A DNA stretch of 64,000 nucleotides from Saccharopolyspora endophytica (GTDB lineage: Bacteria; Actinomycetota; Actinomycetes; Mycobacteriales; Pseudonocardiaceae): NCBI RefSeq assembly GCF_018070075.1, contig NZ_JAGPXE010000017.1, forward strand, positions 1 through 64,000, given 5' to 3'. Below are positions 31,236 to 44,943 of this stretch, in pieces; the first letter of the stretch is position 1, and each line of letters opens with the position of its first letter. The translations under genes and the position numbers were made by a program. The notes under the pieces are model-generated. The model searched no databases. It had not been told where the DNA came from and saw only the letters and a program-made list of their open reading frames with translations.

Positions 31236-31321
31236 CGCACCATCCGTTTCGCGGGTTTGAAAACGACCTTGCGCAGTGGAAAAGTCCGGTCTGCAATCAC
31301 GAGCGCAGAAAGCGGGGCACC

Positions 31322-32014
31322 ATGTCCGACGTCGAGTACCGGCAGTCCGCGTTCACACCGCCCGCCGGTGCCACCGACATCCTGCTGGTCCGGCACGGCG
31401 AGTCCGCGCCCGCGGTCCCGGGCCGGCCCTTCGACCTCGTCGATGGGCAGGGCGATCCGGAACTGGCCCCTGCCGGCCGAGTGCACGCCGAGCGGGTGGG
31501 CCGGCGACTCGCCGACGAGCGGCTGGACGCCCTCTACGTCACCAACCTCCGCCGCACGAGTGAGACCGCCGCTCCCCTGGCCACCCGGCTCGGTCTGGTC
31601 CCTCAGGTGGAGAAGGACCTGCGCGAAGTCCACCTCGGCGAGTTCGAAGGCGGGCTGTTCCGGCAGAAGGTCGCCCAGAACGACCCGGTCATCCAGCGGA
31701 TGCACAGCGAGGGCCGGTGGGACGTCATCCCCGGTGCCGAACCCGCTGAGGCGCTGCGCGATCGCGTCGCCGGAGCGATCGGCCGGCTCGCCGCCGCCCA
31801 CCCCGACGAGCGCATCGCGGTGTTCACCCACGGCGGTGTGATCGGCGAGATCATGTCCATCGCCAGCGGCAGCCTCCCGATGGCGTTCCTCGGGGCGAGC
31901 AACGGTTCGATCTCGCAGATCGTGGTCACCGCCGAACGCTGGATCGTGCGGCGGTTCAACGACACCGCGCACCTGGACGGCGGGCTGGACGAACAGCCCG
32001 CCGCCCTGAGCTGA
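31322..32014 (+). CDS. Histidine phosphatase superfamily protein (phosphoglycerate-mutase-like)
   Basis: ATG 31322; 230 residues. The catalytic motif is ILLVRHGES near 26 with the phospho-accepting His. The second Arg/Glu segment is TNLRRTSETAAPLA, and the second catalytic His is in VFTHGGVIGEI near 178. It is a cytosolic phosphatase; the substrate could be a phospho-sugar, phosphoglycerate or a nucleotide metabolite. It is followed by a short gap to the convergent LLM oxidoreductase. Confidence 0.87.
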   Translation: MSDVEYRQSAFTPPAGATDILLVRHGESAPAVPGRPFDLVDGQGDPELAPAGRVHAERVGRRLADERLDALYVTNLRRTSETAAPLATRLGLVPQVEKDLREVHLGEFEGGLFRQKVAQNDPVIQRMHSEGRWDVIPGAEPAEALRDRVAGAIGRLAAAHPDERIAVFTHGGVIGEIMSIASGSLPMAFLGASNGSISQIVVTAERWIVRRFNDTAHLDGGLDEQPAALS

Positions 32015-32030
32015 CGCCGCGTCCAACGCG

Positions 32031-32987
32031 CTACTTCAATCCCAGCGCCCGGACGGCCTCGGTCGGATCGCCCGGCGCGACCAGCGCGATCGCCGGTGTC
32101 GTCACGCCATTGTCGACGTACTGCTGCACGCGTTCGCGGCAGTACGCGGCCGGGCCGTGCACCACCAGGTCGTCGACCACGCTGTCCGGGATCGCCGCGA
32201 GCGCGGCCTTGCGATCACCGGCGTCCCACGCCTCCCACATCGGGGTGAGCTCGTCGCGCCCCAACCACTCGTGGAAAGCGCGGTAGACCGGCACGTTCAT
32301 GTAGGCGGCGATGTGCCGCCGCGCCAACGCCCGCGCCGTGTCCGGGTCGGTGTCGGGCATGACGAAGATGCGCGCCACGACCTCCTTGTCGGGGCCGCCC
32401 TCCCGCACGTAGGGCACGACGGTGCGCACGTCGTCCGGCGACAGCCAGTTGATGATCGCGCCGTCGGCCTCGCGCCCGGCCAGCTTCAGCATCCCCGGGC
32501 GCAGCGCGGCCACCAGCACGGGCGGCACCGGATCGGCCACCAGACCGGCGGTGAAGCCCTTGACCTCGAAGGTGTCGTAGGACTCGGTGACCTTCTCACC
32601 GCTCAGCGCGCGGCGCAGGAACCGCACGGTGTCGCGCACCCGCTTGTACGGCTCGTCGAAGGGGATGCCGTTCCAGCGCTCCACGATGACGTTGGACGAG
32701 GTGCCCACGCCCAGCGCGAACCGGCCCGGGGCCGCCGCGGCGAGCGTGGCCGCGCTCATCGCCAGGGTCGCCGGGCCGCGCGTGTAGACGGGCACGATCG
32801 CCGTGCCCAGCCGCAGTTGCGGAGCCCACGTGGCGGTCAGCGCCAGCGGGGTGAACGCATCGGCGCCGTTGGCCTCCGACGACCACACGTCGGTGTAGCC
32901 GAGGTCGGGCAGTTCGGCGATGAGTTCGCGCTGCTCCGGCAGCGAGAGCTCGGGCAGCGGAACGGAGATGCCCCAACGTCGATCCAC
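32031..32987 (-). CDS. LLM-class F420-dependent oxidoreductase
   Basis: GTG 32987 (VDRRWGISVPLPEL) with AAAGGGAT upstream; 318 residues. It has the luciferase-like TIM-barrel pattern: YTDVWSSEANGADAFTPLALTA, LRLGTAIVPVYTRGPATLAM, GRFALGVGTSSNVIVERWNG. In actinobacteria these proteins mostly use the deazaflavin F420 to reduce or oxidise a small molecule. It is the last gene of a three-gene run with a thioesterase and an acyl-CoA synthetase (16 nt from the latter), so it probably works in one acyl-CoA pathway with them. Confidence 0.85.
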   Translation of the reverse strand: MDRRWGISVPLPELSLPEQRELIAELPDLGYTDVWSSEANGADAFTPLALTATWAPQLRLGTAIVPVYTRGPATLAMSAATLAAAAPGRFALGVGTSSNVIVERWNGIPFDEPYKRVRDTVRFLRRALSGEKVTESYDTFEVKGFTAGLVADPVPPVLVAALRPGMLKLAGREADGAIINWLSPDDVRTVVPYVREGGPDKEVVARIFVMPDTDPDTARALARRHIAAYMNVPVYRAFHEWLGRDELTPMWEAWDAGDRKAALAAIPDSVVDDLVVHGPAAYCRERVQQYVDNGVTTPAIALVAPGDPTEAVRALGLK

Positions 32988-33003
32988 GAATATCCCTTTC
33001 AGT

Positions 33004-34536
33004 TCAGTTCGCGTAGCGGGCTTTGAGCTTGCCCTTCACGAGTTTTCCGGTCGGTGTGCGCGGCATGTCGTCGACGAAGTCCACGCTGCGCGGCACCTTG
33101 TAGTGAGCCACCCGCTCGCGCGCGTGGTCGATGATCTGCCGCTCCAGCTCCGGTCCCGGTCGCGCGCCCGGCGCGGGTTGCACGACGGCCTTGACCGCCT
33201 CGCCCATCTCGGGGTCCGGGACGCCGAAGACGGCCACGTCGAGGATCGACGGGTGCAGCGCCAGCACGTCCTCGACTTCCTGCGGGTAGATGTTCACCCC
33301 GCCCGAGATGATCATGAATGCCTTGCGGTCGGTGAGGAACAGGTAACCGTCCTCGTCGAGGTATCCGAGGTCGCCCGTCGTCGCCCAGTTGAGGTGACCG
33401 GGATGTTTGGCCGAGCGGGTCTTCTCGGGATCGCCGAGGTACTCGAACTCGATCTCCTCGCGTTCGAAGAACACGGTGCCGACCTCACCGGCCGGCAGTT
33501 CGTCGCCTGCTTCGTCGCAGACGCGGACGACGCCGAGCAGGGGGCGCCCCACCGAGCCCGGCTTCTCCAGCCATTGCGCCGAGTCGATCATCGTCATGCC
33601 GATGCCCTCCGTGGAGGAGTAGTACTCCTGCAGGATCGGGCCCCACCACTCGATCATCGCCCGCTTGACCTCGATCGGACAGGGCGCGGCGGCGTGCACG
33701 GCGTTGCGGTGGCTGGAGAGGTCGTAGCGGTGGCGGGTCTGCTCGTCGAGCTTGAGCATCCGCACGAACATGGTCGGCACCCACTGGCTGTGGGTCACCT
33801 CGTAGCGCTCGATCGCCTCCAGCGCCCGCTCGGGTTCGAAGCGCTCCATCATCACCACGGTCCCGCCGATGGCGTGCACCGCCGCGCAGTAGCGCAGCGG
33901 AGCCGCGTGGTAGACGGGTGCCGGGGACAGGTAGACGGTGTCCTCGTCGAAGCCGTAGAAGCCGCGCAGCAGGTCGACCAGGATGTTCCCCGCCTCGTGC
34001 ACCTGGCGGTCGGGCAGTTCCGGCCGGATTCCCTTGGGACGGCCGGTGGTTCCGGAGGAGTACAGCAGGTCGGCACCGCACGGTTGCACCGCCGGCACCT
34101 CGGTCGAGGCGGTGGCCAGAGCCTGCTCGTAGTCCTCGTACCCGGCCACCGCCCCGCCGTAGGCCAGCCGGACGCGCACCTGCGAGGTCAGTTCGGCGAC
34201 CTGCTCGGGCAGCGCCCCCAGGCCGGCCGAGACCACGAGCGCGCTAGCGCCGGAGTCGTTGACGATGTAGGCGGCCTCGTCCGGTTGCAGGTGGCTGTTG
34301 ACGGCGCAGACGTACAGGCCCGAGCGCACGCCGGCCCAGTACACCTCGTAGGCGTGCAGGTCGTTGTCGGAGAGCACGGCGACCACGTCGCCCTTGGACA
34401 GCCCGGCGGCGCGCAGCGCGTTGGCCAGCCGCAGCGAACGCTCGTCGAGTTCTCGATAGGTCAGCACCTCGCCCGAGCCGGCCATGATCAGGGCCGGTTT
34501 GTCGGGCGTGGTGACGGCGTGGACACCTGGGTACAT
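33004..34536 (-). CDS. Fatty-acid-type acyl-CoA synthetase (AMP-binding, FadD-like)
   Basis: ATG 34536 has AAGGAGGAG 5 nt upstream; 510 residues. Adenylation motifs: DLLYSSGTTGRPKGIRPEL, YYSSTEGIGMTMIDS, TTGDLGYLDEDGYLFLTDR and the C-terminal RTPTGKLVKGKLK with the catalytic Lys. It converts a carboxylic acid to its CoA thioester using ATP. It lies 40 nt after a PaaI-type thioesterase and 16 nt before an LLM oxidoreductase, on the opposite side of an IclR regulator. The substrate is not deducible. Confidence 0.89.
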   Translation of the reverse strand: MYPGVHAVTTPDKPALIMAGSGEVLTYRELDERSLRLANALRAAGLSKGDVVAVLSDNDLHAYEVYWAGVRSGLYVCAVNSHLQPDEAAYIVNDSGASALVVSAGLGALPEQVAELTSQVRVRLAYGGAVAGYEDYEQALATASTEVPAVQPCGADLLYSSGTTGRPKGIRPELPDRQVHEAGNILVDLLRGFYGFDEDTVYLSPAPVYHAAPLRYCAAVHAIGGTVVMMERFEPERALEAIERYEVTHSQWVPTMFVRMLKLDEQTRHRYDLSSHRNAVHAAAPCPIEVKRAMIEWWGPILQEYYSSTEGIGMTMIDSAQWLEKPGSVGRPLLGVVRVCDEAGDELPAGEVGTVFFEREEIEFEYLGDPEKTRSAKHPGHLNWATTGDLGYLDEDGYLFLTDRKAFMIISGGVNIYPQEVEDVLALHPSILDVAVFGVPDPEMGEAVKAVVQPAPGARPGPELERQIIDHARERVAHYKVPRSVDFVDDMPRTPTGKLVKGKLKARYAN

Positions 34537-34576
34537 GCGGCTCCTCCTTGAACCTCGCGTACCGCCTTCGATTACC

Positions 34577-35233
34577 TCACTTGACGAGTCCCTCGACCTT
34601 CCCGAACAGCCGGCTCGACTGCTCGGCGCTGGGCACCACGAACTTGCCCTCGGCCTCCACCAGCACCGCGTCCGGTGCGTCCGCGGTGCAGATCGTGGCC
34701 TTCGACTCGGTCCAGCGACCATCGACCCGCTCGACGCGACCGACGATCCGCAGCGGGGTGGTCAGCGGCACCGGCCGCCGGTAGCGCACCGACAGCTGCA
34801 CCGTCATGCCGGGCGGCGCTCCACCTGCGGCGTGGGCGTGCCCGAGGATCTGGTCGAGCAGCAGTGCGCTCATGCCGCCGTGCACGTAGCTCGGCGGCCC
34901 CTCGTAGGCCAGCCCGAGGGTGCAGGTGCCCACAGCGGCACCGTCGACGATCTCCACCTGCATCGGAGGGGCGATCGGGTTTCCCGGACCCACGGCCGGG
35001 CTGTAGAGGCGGCGCGGGCGCCGACCGTCGTCCACGGCGGCCAGCTGTCCGCGCTCGCGGCGCACCGCGTCCAGCGGGGGCACGAGAGCTCTCACCTGCG
35101 AGGTGATCTCGCGCAGGGTCTCGGCGTCCGCCTCGGTGGACACCGCGGCGTCGGTGAGGTCGCGCAGCGCGGAACCGAGCTCTCGCACCGCCTGCCGGCG
35201 TTCCCGCAGTTCGTCTTCGCTCTCGGCGGTCAC
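34577..35233 (-). CDS. PaaI/hotdog-fold acyl-CoA thioesterase
   Basis: GTG 35233 (VTAESEDELRERRQAV) has GGAGGG about 10 nt upstream; 218 residues, longer than a minimal hotdog because of an N-terminal helical segment of about 80 residues. The hotdog core contains AYEGPPSYVHGGMSALLLDQILGHA, with the HGG of the active site, and VRYRRPVPLTTPLRIVGRV. It hydrolyses acyl-CoA thioesters. It heads the run thioesterase, acyl-CoA synthetase, LLM oxidoreductase, probably controlled by the divergent IclR regulator 150 nt away. Frame extension further upstream would run through the regulator gene and is rejected. Confidence 0.85.
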   Translation of the reverse strand: MTAESEDELRERRQAVRELGSALRDLTDAAVSTEADAETLREITSQVRALVPPLDAVRRERGQLAAVDDGRRPRRLYSPAVGPGNPIAPPMQVEIVDGAAVGTCTLGLAYEGPPSYVHGGMSALLLDQILGHAHAAGGAPPGMTVQLSVRYRRPVPLTTPLRIVGRVERVDGRWTESKATICTADAPDAVLVEAEGKFVVPSAEQSSRLFGKVEGLVK

Positions 35234-35309
35234 GTTCGCTGATCCCTCCGGGGTCCCGATCAGATTTCGGCCTTCAGTTAAACCCGTCGCCCGCCCTCCA
35301 GTCCAGACA

Positions 35310-35321
35310 GACCGGCCGGTC
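35310..35321. promoter_or_regulatory. Operator-like palindrome between the thioesterase and iclR genes
   Basis: GACCGGCCGGTC is a perfect 12-bp palindrome in the 150-nt divergent region. A further ACCGG/CCGGT repeat lies 15-20 nt to its right. It is a reasonable IclR binding site controlling both directions. Confidence 0.45.
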
Positions 35322-35383
35322 GGTATGAGTTCCTTCCGGTACCTCACCGGATAGGCTTCGCAGGAGGCGAGTCGGGAGGTGTC

Positions 35384-36166
35384 GTGCCGCAACAGCGTGG
35401 AGAGCACTTCGTCCGCGCGGTGGAGCGGACCATGTCCGTGCTGCGGGCGTTCACCGCGGAGCGGGCCGAGCTGTCGCTGACGGAGGTCGCCCAGGCCGCG
35501 GACCTGGACAGGGCCGGTGCTCGCCGCATCCTGCTGACCCTGGTGGAGCTCGGCTACGTGCAGCAGACCGACCGCCGTTACGCGCTGACGCCCCAGGTGC
35601 TGGAGTTCGGCCACGCCTATCTCACCAGTCGGTCGTTGCCGCAGATCGCCGAACCGCACCTGCAGGAGCTGACCAGGCAGGTGCGTGAGATGACCGCGAT
35701 GGCGGTGCTGGAGGGCACCGAGATCCGCTACATCGCTCAGGTGCCGAGCCCGAAGCTGCTGTCGGTGACGATCCCGGTCGGCACCCGGTTCCCCGCGCAC
35801 GCGACCTCGATGGGCAAGGTGCTGCTGGCCGCAGTGCCTCCGGAGCGGCTGGAGGCCAGCCTCCGCTCGGTCGAGCTGGCACCGGTCACCCCGCACACGG
35901 TCACGACCCGCCAAGAGCTGCTGGCGGAGCTCGCCGCGGTGCGCAAGCGCGGATTCGTGATCGCCGACGACGGGCTGGAGGAAGGGCTGCGCGGCGTGGC
36001 CGTCCCGGTCCGCGACGCTGACGGCCGGGTGTTCGCCGCGGTCAACGTCTCCCTGTACAAGCACGCCTCCACCGAGGAAGGCGTTCAGCGCGAGATCGTG
36101 CCGCTGCTGGCGCGCACGGCGGCGCGCATCGAGGCCGACCTGCGGGTGCGGCCCGGAAACCGCTGA
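35384..36166 (+). CDS. IclR-family regulator (PcaR/PobR-like)
   Basis: GTG 35384 with GGGAGGT 4 nt upstream; 260 residues. The winged helix ELSLTEVAQAADLDRAGARRILLTLVELGYV is at about 29-59. The effector domain has the usual IclR blocks (FPAHATSMGKVLLAAVPPE, RKRGFVIADDGLEEGLRGVAVPVRD). The wing spacing resembles the PcaR/PobR branch that responds to aromatic acids. It is divergent from the thioesterase operon, its probable target. Confidence 0.89.
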   Translation: MPQQRGEHFVRAVERTMSVLRAFTAERAELSLTEVAQAADLDRAGARRILLTLVELGYVQQTDRRYALTPQVLEFGHAYLTSRSLPQIAEPHLQELTRQVREMTAMAVLEGTEIRYIAQVPSPKLLSVTIPVGTRFPAHATSMGKVLLAAVPPERLEASLRSVELAPVTPHTVTTRQELLAELAAVRKRGFVIADDGLEEGLRGVAVPVRDADGRVFAAVNVSLYKHASTEEGVQREIVPLLARTAARIEADLRVRPGNR

Positions 36167-36187
36167 ACAACGGTTCCCGGGCCGCAC
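36146..36187 (+). terminator. Terminator hairpin overlapping the iclR stop codon
   Basis: A 17-bp stem with one mismatch (36146-36162 with 36171-36187, GTGCGGCCCGG and complement) and the loop CTGAACAA. The TGA stop of iclR is inside the loop. It lies 35 nt from the 3' end of the convergent GSMT gene and could serve both. Confidence 0.75.
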
Positions 36188-36222
36188 CTGGCGTCCCCGT
36201 GGCGGGTCTAGGAGCAGGTCCC

Positions 36223-37050
36223 TCAGGCGTCGGGGTCCTCGACATAGGTCTTCTCCGCGACGTGGATGTGGAAGTCCGGCTCGTCGACCGGGTTCTCCTG
36301 GAAGTCGCCGAAGGTGTCGATGCGCTGGAACCCGACGTCGCGCAGCAGCCCGCGCAGGTAATCCCTGCGCAGCGGGTACATGTTCAGGTGGTACTCGCTG
36401 CCGTCAGGGAACTCGTAGCGGTACCGGGCCAGCCCGTCGTCGACGTGGTCGGGAACCGCTTCGACCTCGGTCCCGCAGTAGTAGTAGCTGCTCTTGCCGC
36501 CGGCCTTGCCGTCCAGCAGCGCGTCGTAGTTGCGCTGGTCGATGATCAGCACGCCGTCGTGCTTGAGCATCGCGTAGAACTCGGCGAGCGCCTTGCGGCG
36601 GTCGTGCTCGCTGAACAGGTGCGTGAACGAGTTGCCCAGGCAGATGACGGCGTCGAACTCACCGTGCACGTCGCGGTTGAGCCAGCGCCAGTCGGCGTTG
36701 ACCACGCGCAGCAGGTGGCCGCCGTTGTCGATCCCGTTGCGGAACGCCTTGGCCAGCATCTGCGGGCTGCCGTCGGCGCTGACGGTCTCGAACCCGGCCT
36801 CGATCAGCTGCACGGAGTGGAATCCCGTCCCGGTCGCCACGTCCAGCACGCTGCGCACTCCGCGGGCCTTGAGCTGGTCGACGAAGAACCGGCCCTCCCC
36901 CGCGGCGCGGCGCTCCCAGTCGATCAGGTCGTCCCACTTGTCGACCATGCCGCCCACGTATTCCTGGGTGTAGTGGTCGGTTTCGCGGACCTCGAGCGGA
37001 TCGTCACCGAAAACCTGCTCGCGAATTCCGGTCAGGACGTTCTCGGTCAT
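36223..37050 (-). CDS. Stand-alone glycine/sarcosine N-methyltransferase
   Basis: ATG 37050 (MTENVLTGIREQVFGDDPLE) with GAGGA 9 nt upstream; 275 residues. It corresponds to the N-terminal half of the bifunctional enzyme at 7055-8755: both have DHYTxEYVGGxVxKWDDLIDW, VLDVATGTGFHSV, SADGSPQMLAKAF and ICLGNSFTHLFSE, and both end with an HVAEK(T/K)YVE sequence. No SDMT partner is encoded nearby. It should convert glycine to sarcosine and dimethylglycine, either feeding the SDMT half of the fusion or raising flux under another condition. It is isolated between a convergent IclR gene and a divergent GH43 gene and has its own promoter. Confidence 0.9.
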   Translation of the reverse strand: MTENVLTGIREQVFGDDPLEVRETDHYTQEYVGGMVDKWDDLIDWERRAAGEGRFFVDQLKARGVRSVLDVATGTGFHSVQLIEAGFETVSADGSPQMLAKAFRNGIDNGGHLLRVVNADWRWLNRDVHGEFDAVICLGNSFTHLFSEHDRRKALAEFYAMLKHDGVLIIDQRNYDALLDGKAGGKSSYYYCGTEVEAVPDHVDDGLARYRYEFPDGSEYHLNMYPLRRDYLRGLLRDVGFQRIDTFGDFQENPVDEPDFHIHVAEKTYVEDPDA

Positions 37051-37130
37051 GCCTTCTTTTCCTCACATCGCTCGACAGTGGTGCGGCGCGCGCGATCGCC
37101 GAATTCAGCAGCGGAATTCCGATGCGCCCG

Positions 37131-37158
37131 ACGCTAGTCCGATGAATCCGAACAGCAA
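37131..37158 (-). promoter_or_regulatory. Candidate promoter of the stand-alone GSMT gene
   Basis: Minus-strand TTGCTG (37153-37158), 16-nt spacer and TAGCGT (37131-37136), giving a leader of about 75 nt. The GAATTC-N7-GAATTC pair at 37101-37119 lies in the leader. I do not see the dyads of the gsdmt promoter repeated here. The remaining gap to 37427 has no gene. Confidence 0.45.
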
Positions 37159-37427
37159 GACCCCTTCACCGCCCCGGCACGGCGGGACCACCGCGTGGCG
37201 TTGGTGACACGCGACGACGAAGGGCGCTTCGACCAGTGGGTTCACACGAGATCACCTCGGCGCTCGACTCGTGGGGGCCACGCCTTCGACGCGGTTCGCC
37301 CACCGAACCCGGCGATCGCTGAGCGAATTCCCAGCCTCACCGGAACGGGGTACCCTGGTGATCTCGAATGCCACGCCGAGGTGCGAAATCGGTCCGCCCC
37401 GGCCGCATTCGAAGGACGGTGAGCAAA

Positions 37428-38447
37428 GTGCGACACCGATCAGCTCTCTCCCGCAGAACCTTGCTCACCGGGGCACTGGCCACCGGAGCGCTCACCATGA
37501 CCGGCAACACCACGGCCTGGAGCTCGCCCACGCACTTCGACAACCCGCTGGCGCTCAGACGTGCTGACCCGCACATCGTCCGCCACAGCGACGGCGCCTA
37601 CTACTTCACCGCGACGGTCCCGACCTACGACAGCGTCGTGCTGCGCCGATCGGCGACGTTGCAGGGGCTGGCCACGGCCGAGGAGCACATCCTCTGGCGC
37701 AGGCACGACAGCGGGGAGATGAGCAGGCACATCTGGGCACCGGAACTGCACCACGTCGACGGACGCTGGTACGTCTACTTCGCGGCGGGCAGTTCGGAGG
37801 ACATCCAGTCCATCCGGATGTACGTGCTGGAGAACTCCCACCCCGATCCCCTGGCCGGAACCTGGGTGGAGCGGGGCCGGATCAGCACCCCGTGGGACAC
37901 CTTCGCCCTCGACGCCACGACCTTCGAACACCGAGGTGTCCGCTACCTGTCCTGGGCCCAGCGCGAACCCGGTGTCGAGACCAACTCGAACCTCTACCTC
38001 GCCCCGATGGACGATCCGTGGACGCTGGGCGACCAACCCGTGCGCCTGTCGATGCCGACTCACGACTGGGAGACCCGCGGGTTCCGGGTCAACGAGGGTC
38101 CGGCGGCGCTGGCGCGCCACGGCAAGGTGTTCCTGACGTTCTCGGCCAGCGCCACCGACAGCAACTACTGCCTCGGGCTGCTCACCGCGTCGGCCGACGC
38201 GGACCTGCTCGACCAGGCGTCGTGGGAGAAGAACCCGGAACCGGTGTTCGCCACCAACACCGGCACCGGCCAGTACGGGCCGGGGCACAACAGCTTCACC
38301 GCCACCGAGGACGGCGCTGACGTGCTCGTCTACCACGCGCGCCCGTACGACGCTGAAGTCGGCGATCCCAACCGGCACACCCGGTTGCAGACGTTCGAGT
38401 GGAAGCACGACGGATCACCGGACTTCGGCGTGCCGGTACCGGACTGA
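37428..38447 (+). CDS. Tat-exported glycoside hydrolase family 43 protein
   Basis: GTG 37428 is preferred (GGTGAG about 4 nt upstream), giving 339 residues that begin with a twin-arginine signal, SALSRRTLLTGALATGALTM. GTG 37419 and ATG 37368 are in frame but have poorer ribosome-binding sites. The five-bladed propeller catalytic residues are recognisable: Asp in ALRRADPHIVRHSDGAYYF, Asp in TFALDATTFEHRG, and Glu in GFRVNEGPAALARHG. GH43 enzymes act on arabinose- or xylose-containing polymers. Together with the GH2/epimerase genes at 11.4-14.2 kb it indicates plant-polysaccharide use. Confidence 0.88.
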   Translation: MRHRSALSRRTLLTGALATGALTMTGNTTAWSSPTHFDNPLALRRADPHIVRHSDGAYYFTATVPTYDSVVLRRSATLQGLATAEEHILWRRHDSGEMSRHIWAPELHHVDGRWYVYFAAGSSEDIQSIRMYVLENSHPDPLAGTWVERGRISTPWDTFALDATTFEHRGVRYLSWAQREPGVETNSNLYLAPMDDPWTLGDQPVRLSMPTHDWETRGFRVNEGPAALARHGKVFLTFSASATDSNYCLGLLTASADADLLDQASWEKNPEPVFATNTGTGQYGPGHNSFTATEDGADVLVYHARPYDAEVGDPNRHTRLQTFEWKHDGSPDFGVPVPD

Positions 38448-38459
38448 GAACGCGAAAAA

Positions 38460-38489
38460 GCGGTGCCCCGGCCGAAACCGGGGCACCGC
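38460..38489. terminator. Terminator between the GH43 gene and gltD
   Basis: A perfect 12-bp stem (GCGGTGCCCCGG and complement) with a CCGAAA loop, preceded by five A on the plus strand. It lies between convergent genes and can act in both directions. Confidence 0.8.
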
Positions 38490-38506
38490 CTCCACGCGCT
38501 CGAAAC

Positions 38507-39950
38507 TCAGACCATCGGGCGTTCGGTCGGCTCGATCGGAGCCGGCAGCACGTCCCGGCCGACGAGGTAGCGGTCCACCCCGGCGGCCGCCGAACGGCCT
38601 TCGGAGATGGCCCACACGATCAGCGACTGGCCGCGACCCATGTCGCCCGCGCTGAACACGCCGTCCACGCTGGACATGAAGTTCTCGTCGCGGGCGACGT
38701 TGCCGCGCGCGTCGAGTTCCACGCCCAGGTCCTCCAGCAGACCGGGCTTCTCCGGACCGACGAAGCCCATCGCCAGCAGCACCAGCTGTGCCGGGATCTC
38801 CCGCTCGGTGCCCGCCACCGGCTCGAAACCGGAGTCGGTGCGCTGGACCTCGACCAGCCGCAGCGACTGCAGCCGGCCCTGGTCATCACCCACGAACTCC
38901 TGGGTGTTGACCGAGTACAGCCGCTCGCCGCCCTCCTCGTGGGCGGAGGTGACCCGGTAGAGCATCGGGTAGGTCGGCCACGGGTGCGCCTCGGAGCGCT
39001 CCGCCGGCGGCTGCGGCATGATCTCCAGCTGCGTCACCGAGGCCGCGCCCTGGCGGTGCGCGGTGCCGACGCAGTCGGCACCGGTGTCGCCACCGCCGAT
39101 GACCACGACGTGCTTGCCCTCGGCGTGGATCGGCGAGCGCTCGAAGTCGCCCTCCTGCACCTTGTTCGCCAGCGGCAGGTACTCCATCGCCTGGTGCACG
39201 CCGTCCAGCTCCCGGCCCGTGGCGGGCAGGTCGCGGGCCTGCGTGGCCCCACCGGCGAGCACCACCGCGTCGTAGTCGGCGCGCAGCTGCTCCACGGTGA
39301 CGTCGACGCCGACGTTCACCCCGGTGCGGAACTCGGTGCCCTCGGCGCGCATCTGGCCGAGCCGCCGGTCGAGCCGGCTCTTCTCCATCTTGAACTCGGG
39401 GATGCCGTAGCGCAGGAGTCCGCCGATGCGGTCGGCCCGCTCGTAGACCACGACGCTGTGGCCCACGCGCGTCAGCTGCTGCGCGGCGGCGAGCCCGGCC
39501 GGGCCCGAGCCGATGACGGCGACCTTCTTGCCGGTCCGCTTCGACGGCAGCTGCGGCTTGACGTAGCCGGCTTCCCAAGCCTTGTCGATGATGGAGATCT
39601 CGACCTGCTTGATGCTCACCGGATCGCTGTTGATGCCGACGACGCACGCGGCCTCGCACGGGGCGGGGCACAACGTCCCGGTGAACTCCGGGAAGTTGTT
39701 GGTCGCGTGCAGCCGCTCGATCGCGGACTCCCAGTCGTCCCGCCACACCAGGTCGTTCCACTCGGGGATCAGGTTGCCCAGCGGGCAACCCTGGTGGCAG
39801 AACGGAATTCCGCAGTCCATGCAGCGGCCGGCCTGCTTGGTCAGCCGCGGCTGCTCGAATTCCAGGTAGACCTCGCGCCAGTCCTTGATGCGCACGTCCA
39901 CCGGGCGACGCTGCGGAGTCTCCCGCGGCGTCGTCATGAATCCCTTGGGA

Positions 39951-39958
<8 letters not shown>
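38507..39958 (-). CDS. gltD: Glutamate synthase (NADPH) small subunit
   Basis: 483 residues from ATG 39958, overlapping the gltB stop by 8 nt, which implies translational coupling. The N-terminal cysteines for two [4Fe-4S] clusters are in [22 protein letters not shown] and [19 protein letters not shown] binding is in [19 protein letters not shown] and NADPH binding in [23 protein letters not shown]. It passes electrons from NADPH to GltB for glutamate formation from 2-oxoglutarate and glutamine. Confidence 0.97.
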
Positions 39959-44513
<4,555 letters not shown>

Positions 44514-44670
44514 CGGACCTCCCGTCGACAGGTCGCGGCGTGCAGCAGGGCATGACTCAGCCACTGCGAACCGCGGAACCTTTGGGGGCACTGACGAATA
44601 AGGATGCGCCGTTGCACTCTCGGTCAGTTTGAGGCACTGTACAGACCCAGCGGCTCGAAAGCTACCGCTA

Positions 44671-44697
44671 GGTAACTCGACGTTAAGTAAACGTGAC
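44671..44697 (-). promoter_or_regulatory. GlnR-box-like sequence upstream of gltB
   Basis: On the minus strand the pattern reads GTCAC-N6-TTAAC-N6-TTACC, with 5-nt blocks every 11 nt as in actinobacterial GlnR sites (GTnAC-N6-GAAAC type). It is about 160 nt upstream of the gltB start. The match is partial and unproven. Confidence 0.35.
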
Positions 44698-44721
44698 GAC
44701 TCTCAGACTGTGAGACGTCGT
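44696..44721. promoter_or_regulatory. Dyad in the gltB upstream region
   Basis: ACGACTCTCA-GACTG-TGAGA(C)GTCGT is a 10-bp inverted repeat with one bulged base, directly beside the GlnR-like blocks. The rest of the 430-nt gap (44514-44943) has no credible gene. Confidence 0.35.
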
Positions 44722-44943
44722 TGTCGCAAAGGCCGGGAGCCCGAGAATTGTGCACCACACATCTGTCCTAAGGCGACAGCTGAGGACCATCAGTGGTGTT
44801 GTTCACGATCTTCTTGCGCAGTACCGAATGCAGTCCGAATCGCAGCTCACGCCATTCGGATTCGGTTCAGACCCGCACATTTCCGTAATTGTTGGTACAC
44901 GGTCCGCAGTCGAGGGCGCAATCACCCGAATGCGAATGCGCTT

